A stretch of DNA of 7,046 nucleotides, taken from Lachnospiraceae bacterium UBA2860. Lineage in GTDB: Bacteria > Bacillota > Clostridia > Lachnospirales > Lachnospiraceae. The stretch is taken from assembly GCA_002350625.1 (NCBI GenBank), contig DEFE01000034.1, positions 1 through 7,046 of the forward strand. The letters run 5' to 3'. The translations under genes and the position numbers were made by a program. The notes below the pieces were generated by a model. It was not told the DNA's origin. It did no database searches and saw only the letters and a program-made list of their open reading frames with translations. This document shows, piece by piece, positions 1 through 4,689 of this stretch (the stretch's first letter is position 1; the number at the start of each line of letters is the position of its first letter).

Positions 1-3
1 AAG

Positions 4-31
4 CGCCCCTCGGCGGGGCCGAGCGGTTTTT
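4..31 (+). terminator. Probable rho-independent terminator of an upstream plus-strand gene
   Basis: A G+C-rich hairpin is formed by CTCGGC (9-14) and GCCGAG (18-23) with a GGG loop; an alternative pairing GCCCC (5-9) with GGGGC (15-19) overlaps it. It is followed by CGG and then five T's (27-31), the layout of an intrinsic terminator reading rightward. The gene it would end lies outside the window. The T tract is short, so efficiency is uncertain. The same hairpin could also stop leftward transcription from the minus-strand gene at 157-921, but the window edge hides what would follow it on that strand. Confidence 0.6.
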
Positions 32-57
32 GCAGAGCTTGAAATCGCAGTCTGCAA
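30..57. repeat. Inverted repeat TTGCAGA / TCTGCAA
   Basis: TTGCAGA (30-36) and TCTGCAA (51-57) are perfect 7-base inverted arms around a 14-base loop, starting inside the T tract of the preceding terminator hairpin. No T run follows on either strand, so it is not a good terminator by itself. It could be a transcript-end structure or chance. The rest of 58-156 shows no gene or clear signal. Confidence 0.3.
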
Positions 58-156
58 GTACGTGAAGGGAGCGGAGCAAAGAGAGAACATGGTTCTGTTG
101 CTGCGCCGATATTACTATATATGCTTAGTTTGGTGAAAAGAGACCTGATACACAAG

Positions 157-921
157 TCATGACTGCGTTTCGACAGATACGGGATAGGAATCATATTTCT
201 CCGCGAGGTCCCGCGGGATCTCCGCAAAGAAAAGGTAATCATACGTTTCGCCTTCTTCGGCGCCTGAGGGATAGAAGAAGATTTTTATCTGCAGCGCATT
301 CTTTCCGGCGTCAGAATCTTCCGCGGAGTCAGCCGCGATCCTCCCGGCCGTATGACCTGTTGAGAGCAGGGCGCAGCCGATGAGATTCTTTTCAAAGAAG
401 GCCGATTCGTATTCGGAGACCGCTGCCGCGGTGTTTTCTCCGGAAGGATCGACCATGTGGAGTATCTCTGAGAGGGCTTCCGGCGATTCGACGAGCTTCA
501 GCTGAGAAGCCCAGGCTTCATCCGCGCCGTGTGCCGGCGCATTAAATCCTTCAGCGGCCTCAGCGCTGAAATCCAGTCTGATGAGGGAGAAGGAAACCTT
601 CTTTCTGAAGTAGCCGAGCGAGTGGAAGATCACGAGCAGGATCGCGATGCCGACCATGATCCAGGAGACGTAGTAGAGCGTCCGGTAGGTGCGGTTTTCC
701 TTGAGCGCGTTCGGGTTGCCCCTGAAGCGGACGCGCATGACCGCGTATATGGCGTCCAGCAGGACCAGGCCGAGGGCAAATCCGATTCTGGCAGTCATGG
801 AAAAATCGCCGCCGGGGCTCAGGATGACCGTAAGCAGCGCTATATTGCAGATAATGACAGAAAAAGTCTCCTGTCTGAAACGCGTCCGCAGCATCTTCTC
901 GTCATTAAAATCAGGCGTCAT
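157..921 (-). CDS. Unrecognised three-helix membrane protein with C-terminal extracytoplasmic domain
   Basis: A 254-residue protein that I do not recognise. Hydrophobic segments lie at about residues 20-36, 43-62 and 82-103. The N-terminus (RTRFR) and the loop between helices 2 and 3 (RVRFRGN, later NRTYR) are basic, so the positive-inside rule puts the N-terminus inside and residues ~110-254 outside. That domain is acidic and Ala-rich, with a stretch YESAFFEKNLIG (171-182) followed by STG and a predicted strand-rich end; it loosely recalls small secreted domains of clostridia, but I cannot name a family. The start is supported by GGAGG on the minus strand (929-933), 7 bases before the ATG, and by a good promoter at 970-998. 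The opposite strand is also open over part of this stretch but has no comparable start signals. The gene is divergent from the signalling operon and may share its control region; a functional link is only inference. Confidence 0.8.
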   Translation of the reverse strand: MTPDFNDEKMLRTRFRQETFSVIICNIALLTVILSPGGDFSMTARIGFALGLVLLDAIYAVMRVRFRGNPNALKENRTYRTLYYVSWIMVGIAILLVIFHSLGYFRKKVSFSLIRLDFSAEAAEGFNAPAHGADEAWASQLKLVESPEALSEILHMVDPSGENTAAAVSEYESAFFEKNLIGCALLSTGHTAGRIAADSAEDSDAGKNALQIKIFFYPSGAEEGETYDYLFFAEIPRDLAEKYDSYPVSVETQS

Positions 922-969
922 ATCCGTTCCTCCGATTCGTCCTTTCCAAAGGGAATGTCCGTTTCATAA

Positions 970-998
970 AGTATAGTTGAACAGAAAAAGCATTGCAA
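970..998 (-). promoter_or_regulatory. Sigma-A-type promoter for the minus-strand membrane protein gene
   Basis: Read on the minus strand, TTGCAA (993-998) and TATACT (970-975) are separated by exactly 17 bases, close to the TTGACA/TATAAT consensus with the ideal spacing. Transcription would start near 963, leaving a leader of about 42 bases that contains the GGAGG site at 929-933. This is the best promoter match in the window. Confidence 0.7.
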
Positions 999-1010
999 GT
1001 AAGGCGGCGG

Positions 1011-1020
1011 CACTTAAGTG
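1011..1020. promoter_or_regulatory. Perfect palindrome CACTTAAGTG, possible operator
   Basis: CACTTAAGTG is its own reverse complement over 10 bases. It lies between the two divergent promoters, 12 bases from the minus-strand -35 and 9 bases from the proposed plus-strand -35, where a dimeric regulator could affect both. The palindrome does not extend further (G1010 against T1021), and no second copy was noticed in the window. The regulator is unknown, and a 10-base palindrome can occur by chance. Confidence 0.3.
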
Positions 1021-1029
1021 TTCACGTCT

Positions 1030-1058
1030 TTGCATTGCGCCCTGTCTTATGCTAAACT
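1030..1058 (+). promoter_or_regulatory. Weak extended -10 promoter for the signalling operon
   Basis: TTGCAT (1030-1035) and TAAACT (1053-1058) are 17 bases apart, and the -10 is preceded by TG at 1050-1051, the extended -10 arrangement TGnTAAACT. Each hexamer matches the consensus only partly, so it would be weak or need an activator. Transcription would begin near 1065, giving a leader of about 40 bases before the ATG at 1106. Confidence 0.4.
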
Positions 1059-1088
1059 GAACTGTGTATGCAGTTATGTTTTTTGAAC

Positions 1089-1093
1089 GGAGG
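1089..1093 (+). promoter_or_regulatory. Ribosome binding site that decides the kinase start
   Basis: GGAGG is followed 12 bases later by ATG at 1106. In-frame GTG 1064 and ATG 1076 lie upstream, but neither has a Shine-Dalgarno sequence, and GTG 1064 coincides with the predicted transcription start. The 12-base spacer is a little long but acceptable. Starting at 1106 also puts a hydrophobic helix directly at the N-terminus. Confidence 0.65.
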
Positions 1094-1105
1094 CCGGTAC
1101 AGATT

Positions 1106-2602
1106 ATGAATATCATTATCTACGGCATGGTATATCTCGGCAGTATTCTTATGGTGTACAACATCTACGGGTTTGTGCACTTTGCGCGCTACGTGAAAGG
1201 GAGAGAGAAATGGGGCAAGGAGAGCCGCATTCTCTATATTCCTATTGTGCTGCTCGTTCTTTTTTTGATCGGCTATCTCCTGGTCGGCATCTTCGGAAAA
1301 CCCGATCTGATCATTGCGGGAATTCTGTTCGGCGGCAGTATCTTCGTCTTTGTCATCTACAGGCTCCTCATGGACATCACGGAGCGCATTATACAGAATG
1401 AGAAGATGGAGGGTGAGCTGAAGGCCGCGGAGGAGAGCAGCCGCATAAAGAGCAGTCTGCTTGCCGGCATCAGCCACGAGATGCGCACCCCGATGAATGT
1501 CATCCTCGGCATTACGGGAATTGCCCTGCAGAACCCGGAGCTTGCGCCGGAGACGAGAAATCAGTTTCAGAAGATCGAGCAGAGCGGAAAACATCTCCTC
1601 GGACTCATCAACGACACGCTGGATCTTCAACAGATGAACAGCGGAGAGCTGAAGGTTAAAGAGGAGCCATTTTCTTTAAACGAAATGCTCTCCCAGGTCA
1701 ATGCCATCGCCGGCACTCAGTGTGAAGAAAAAGGACTCAGCTTTAAGACGGAGATTTCCGGGACAGGGGACGCTTACATCGGAGACGCCATGCTGCTGAA
1801 GCAGGTGCTGATGTCCCTTTTAGACAATGCGGTCAAATTTACGGATGTTCCGGGTTCGGTGGGGCTTTCCGCCGAGAAATACTCCGACGACGGGACGACC
1901 GCGGAGATCCGCTTCACAGTGAGCGATACCGGGATCGGCATGAGCCCGGAGTTCCTGCCGAAAGCATTTGACATGTTCTCTAAGGAGGATGAAAGTCCGA
2001 CGGGCCGTTACGGAGGCAACGGCCTCGGCCTTGCGAACGCGAAAAACAAGACGGAGCTTATGGGCGGCAGGATCATCGCCGAGAGCAAGCAAAATGTCGG
2101 CTCTGTCTTTGCCGTGACGATCCCGCTGCGCATAGCTTCTGACGACGAGGTGTCCCGGGAAACCAAGGATGAAGCTGCGCCGGTCTCACTTGAAGGAAAG
2201 CGTATCCTGATCGTGGATGACATTGACGAAAATGCCGAGATCGTCGCGGACCTTCTGGAACTGGAGGGCGCTTTATCCGATCACGCCGTCAACGGCAAAG
2301 AGGCCGTGCGGATGTTTTCAGAATCCGCCGCGTCTTATTATGACGCCATTCTCATGGACCTGCGCATGCCCGTCATGGACGGGCTCGAAGCCACGCGGCG
2401 CATTCGTGCCCTTGACCGCCCCGATGCTTCTGTAATCCCGATCATCGCGCTCACGGCAAATGCCTTTGCCAGCGATATGGAGCAGACAAAAGAAGCGGGA
2501 ATGAACGCGCATCTGTCGAAACCGACCGATGCGGATTTCCTTTATTATACGTTGCAGCTGTGTATACAGAATAGTTCATCATCGAGGAGAGACGGAAGAT
2601 GA
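1106..2602 (+). CDS. Membrane hybrid sensor histidine kinase with C-terminal receiver domain
   Basis: Kinase of 498 residues when started at ATG 1106. Three hydrophobic helices at about 3-23, 42-63 and 66-87 have short loops and no sizeable external domain, so any signal is probably sensed within the membrane or through a partner. A charged helix (88-115) leads directly to HisKA, with no HAMP or PAS domain seen. HisKA carries ISHEMRTP with the phosphorylatable H124. The ATPase domain has the N box (LLDNAVKFT, N241), G1 box DTGIGM (D274) and G2 box GGNGLGL (303-309), so it looks active. A receiver follows from about 366, with acidic pair D371/D372, phosphoacceptor D418 (LMDLRMPVMDG), T450 and K472, all canonical. 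The protein should autophosphorylate on H124 and pass phosphate to D418; a hybrid kinase then needs an Hpt protein, and one is encoded two genes downstream. Its kinase core resembles that of the permease-kinase at 4690. The stop overlaps the next start as ATGA, indicating translational coupling. The signal sensed is unknown. Confidence 0.93.
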   Translation: MNIIIYGMVYLGSILMVYNIYGFVHFARYVKGREKWGKESRILYIPIVLLVLFLIGYLLVGIFGKPDLIIAGILFGGSIFVFVIYRLLMDITERIIQNEKMEGELKAAEESSRIKSSLLAGISHEMRTPMNVILGITGIALQNPELAPETRNQFQKIEQSGKHLLGLINDTLDLQQMNSGELKVKEEPFSLNEMLSQVNAIAGTQCEEKGLSFKTEISGTGDAYIGDAMLLKQVLMSLLDNAVKFTDVPGSVGLSAEKYSDDGTTAEIRFTVSDTGIGMSPEFLPKAFDMFSKEDESPTGRYGGNGLGLANAKNKTELMGGRIIAESKQNVGSVFAVTIPLRIASDDEVSRETKDEAAPVSLEGKRILIVDDIDENAEIVADLLELEGALSDHAVNGKEAVRMFSESAASYYDAILMDLRMPVMDGLEATRRIRALDRPDASVIPIIALTANAFASDMEQTKEAGMNAHLSKPTDADFLYYTLQLCIQNSSSSRRDGR

Positions 2603-4296
2603 TCGAAGGGAAGCAGATGCAGCGCCCTCAGCTGGTGCTGGTGGTCGATGACCAGGAGCTCAACAGAGATGCGATCGGCGTCATCCTTGAGGATGATTAC
2701 GACCTTATCTTCGCCGAGAACGGACAGGAGGCGCTTGCGCTCATGCGGGAGCATATAGACGACCTGTCCCTCGTGCTGCTTGACCTGATGATGCCGGTAA
2801 TGGACGGCTTTGCCGTTCTTAAGGCCGTCCGTCAGGACGAGCAGCTCAGCAAAATCCCGATCATTGTGCTCACTGCGGACAAGAATGCGGAACTTGAGGC
2901 GCTGGAGGAGGGCGCGGCTGATTTCATCACCAAGCCATTCGATCTGCCGGAGGTTGTCATCGCCCGCGCGGGAAGAATCATCGAGCTAAGTGAAGGCCGG
3001 AAGCTGATTTCCGCCGCGGAGCACGACCGGCTGACACAGCTGTATACCAGAAGCTTTTTCTTCGAATACGCGAAGCGGCTCCATCTGTACCACAGCGACA
3101 CGCGCATGGACGCCATCGTGATGAATATCGAGCAGTTCCATATCATCAATGAGCTGAACGGCCGACACTTCGGCGACGAGGTCCTTAAAGCCCTCGGTGA
3201 GGAGATCAGAAGCTTTCTGTCGGAGACGGAGGGAATTGCCAGCCGCTCCGAGGCTGACCGTTTCTATATCTACTGTGCGCAGCAGCCGGATTACGGCGCG
3301 CTCCTTGCCCGCTTCCAGAACAGAGTCCACGAGATCTACGACAGTGTCAGAATCCACCTGCGCATGGGAGTGATGCCCTATCAGGAGGGGTTAAGTCTCG
3401 TCCAGACCTTTGACAGGGCGAGAGCCGCCTGCAACATGGTGCGCGGAAACTACCAGCATCCGGTGCTGATCTATGATGAAAGCATGCGGGAAAGAGAACA
3501 CCTGAACCAGCGGCTCCTCGACGATCTGCGCCAGGCGGTCGAGAAGAAGCAGTTTAAAGTGTACTATCAGCCGAAGTATGATATCCGCACGAATCCGCCG
3601 CGGCTCTCCAGCGCGGAAGCGCTGATCCGCTGGAATCATCCGGACATGGGACTCATCTCTCCAAGTGAGTTCATCCCTCTCTTCGAGGGAAACGGCCTGA
3701 TCAGCATCATAGACAGCTTTGTGTGGCAGGAGGCGGCGCAGCAGGCGGCCAGGTGGCGGGATATGTACCATGTGACCCTTCCGATTTCAGTGAATCTGTC
3801 CCGCGCGGATATGTATGATCCGGCGCTTACGGACAGGCTGCAGCTCCTGGTTAAAGATAATGGGCTCCGCTTCAGCGACCTGAAGCTCGAAGTGACGGAA
3901 TCGGCGTGTACGGACAACGCCAATCTGCTGCTTGAAAAAGTCAGCAGGCTTCGGGATCTTGGCTTCGACGTGGAGATGGATGACTTCGGCTCCGGCTACT
4001 CATCCCTCAACATGCTTTCCTCCATGCCCGTCGACGTGCTGAAGATGGATATGAAGTTCGTGCGGAATATTGAATACAGCGAGAAGGATCTGCGCCTTGT
4101 AAAGCTCATCATCGACATAGCGTCCTATCTGGACGTGCTCGTGGTCGCGGAGGGCGTGGAGAGTGAAGGACAGCTGGCTCTTCTTAAGGATGCGGGATGC
4201 GATCTTGTGCAGGGCTTCTATTTTTCCAGGCCCTTGCCGGCAGAAGAGTTTGAAAAACTGATTGAGAGAGAACAGACGACGGAAAGAGAGGCGTGA
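2599..4296 (+). CDS. Response regulator REC-degenerate GGDEF-EAL, probable c-di-GMP phosphodiesterase
   Basis: A 565-residue cytoplasmic protein without membrane segments. The receiver (about 11-130) has D17/D18, phosphoacceptor D62 (LLDLMMPVMDG), T92 and K112. A GGDEF-type domain (about 141-294) begins with HDRLTQLYTRSFF, but the signature GGDEF is replaced by EADRF (218-222) and no RxxD inhibitory site is visible upstream, so cyclase activity is unlikely. The EAL domain (about 300-556) keeps the metal and catalytic residues known for the family: E340 (EAL), N399 (VNLS), E431 (EVTES), D461/D462 (DDFGSGYSSL), K482, E518 (AEGVES) and Q538 (VQGFYFSRP). It should hydrolyse c-di-GMP to pGpG, with activity set by phosphorylation of D62; the GGDEF remnant may bind nucleotide or only relay the signal. 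The start overlaps the kinase stop by 4 bases and has GGAG (2586-2589) 9 bases upstream. The Hpt gene follows after 3 bases. Enzyme activity is inferred from residue conservation. Confidence 0.93.
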   Translation: MIEGKQMQRPQLVLVVDDQELNRDAIGVILEDDYDLIFAENGQEALALMREHIDDLSLVLLDLMMPVMDGFAVLKAVRQDEQLSKIPIIVLTADKNAELEALEEGAADFITKPFDLPEVVIARAGRIIELSEGRKLISAAEHDRLTQLYTRSFFFEYAKRLHLYHSDTRMDAIVMNIEQFHIINELNGRHFGDEVLKALGEEIRSFLSETEGIASRSEADRFYIYCAQQPDYGALLARFQNRVHEIYDSVRIHLRMGVMPYQEGLSLVQTFDRARAACNMVRGNYQHPVLIYDESMREREHLNQRLLDDLRQAVEKKQFKVYYQPKYDIRTNPPRLSSAEALIRWNHPDMGLISPSEFIPLFEGNGLISIIDSFVWQEAAQQAARWRDMYHVTLPISVNLSRADMYDPALTDRLQLLVKDNGLRFSDLKLEVTESACTDNANLLLEKVSRLRDLGFDVEMDDFGSGYSSLNMLSSMPVDVLKMDMKFVRNIEYSEKDLRLVKLIIDIASYLDVLVVAEGVESEGQLALLKDAGCDLVQGFYFSRPLPAEEFEKLIEREQTTEREA

Positions 4297-4299
4297 AGC

Positions 4300-4668
4300 A
4301 TGACACTTGCAGAACTTTACGAGACAATTGACGGCGATTATGAAAAAGCACTGCGCGTGCTCAGAATGGATAAACTGATCGATAAGCATATCCGCAAACT
4401 GACCAATAACGGCGTGATCGACAAGCTGCTTGCGGCCGGGGCTGCATTTGATGCAGTCCAGCTCTTTGAGAGCGCGCACGCCGCGAAGGGCGTGTGCGGC
4501 AATCTCGGCCTCATGAAGCTTTCCAACGCAGCGTCCGAAATAGCGGAGGAATTTCGCCCGGGAAGCGTACGGAAGATGACGGATGAGGAAGTAAAAGAGA
4601 AAATTGCTGCGATCGCAGCGCTTTATGAGCGCACTTCAGACGGAATAAGAGCTTACGAAGAGAACTAA
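4300..4668 (+). CDS. Stand-alone Hpt phosphotransfer protein
   Basis: A small protein of 122 residues, mostly predicted helix. The motif ESAHAAKGVCGNLG contains the Hpt signature HxxKG, with phosphorylatable H60 and K63-G64; the usual AHTLKG reads AHAAKG here. The helices before (about 16-50) and after (73-85 and 95-120) H60 fit the four-helix Hpt bundle, and no other domain is present. In a phosphorelay such a protein carries phosphate between a hybrid kinase receiver and a final receiver. Its place between a REC-EAL gene and two kinase genes suggests that it links D418 of the hybrid kinase (and any receiver on the permease-kinase) to D62 of the EAL protein; this pairing is inference. The ATG is 3 bases after the previous stop, with AGAGAGG (4285-4291) 8 bases upstream. 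The next gene starts 21 bases downstream. Confidence 0.9.
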   Translation: MTLAELYETIDGDYEKALRVLRMDKLIDKHIRKLTNNGVIDKLLAAGAAFDAVQLFESAHAAKGVCGNLGLMKLSNAASEIAEEFRPGSVRKMTDEEVKEKIAAIAALYERTSDGIRAYEEN

Positions 4669-4689
4669 TCCACAAAGAGGAAGAGAAGC

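Noticed and set aside
84..96. Small inverted repeat AGAAC-ATG-GTTCT
   Set aside because: The arms are only 5 bases, no T run follows on either strand and no promoter is adjacent, so chance is the simplest explanation.
99..125. A+T-rich stretch with TTGCTG and TATATA resembling a promoter
   Set aside because: The two elements are only about 12 bases apart, and there is no plus-strand gene downstream for it to serve.
529..969. Plus-strand open frame opposite the membrane protein gene
   Set aside because: The translation is highly charged and low in complexity with no domain, and it has no Shine-Dalgarno site. The minus-strand frame has a strong ribosome site, a promoter and clear membrane helices.
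1052..1630. Minus-strand open frame opposite the hybrid kinase
   Set aside because: It lies antisense to conserved HisKA sequence and gives a His/Asp/Asn-rich translation without recognisable motifs, typical of a shadow frame.
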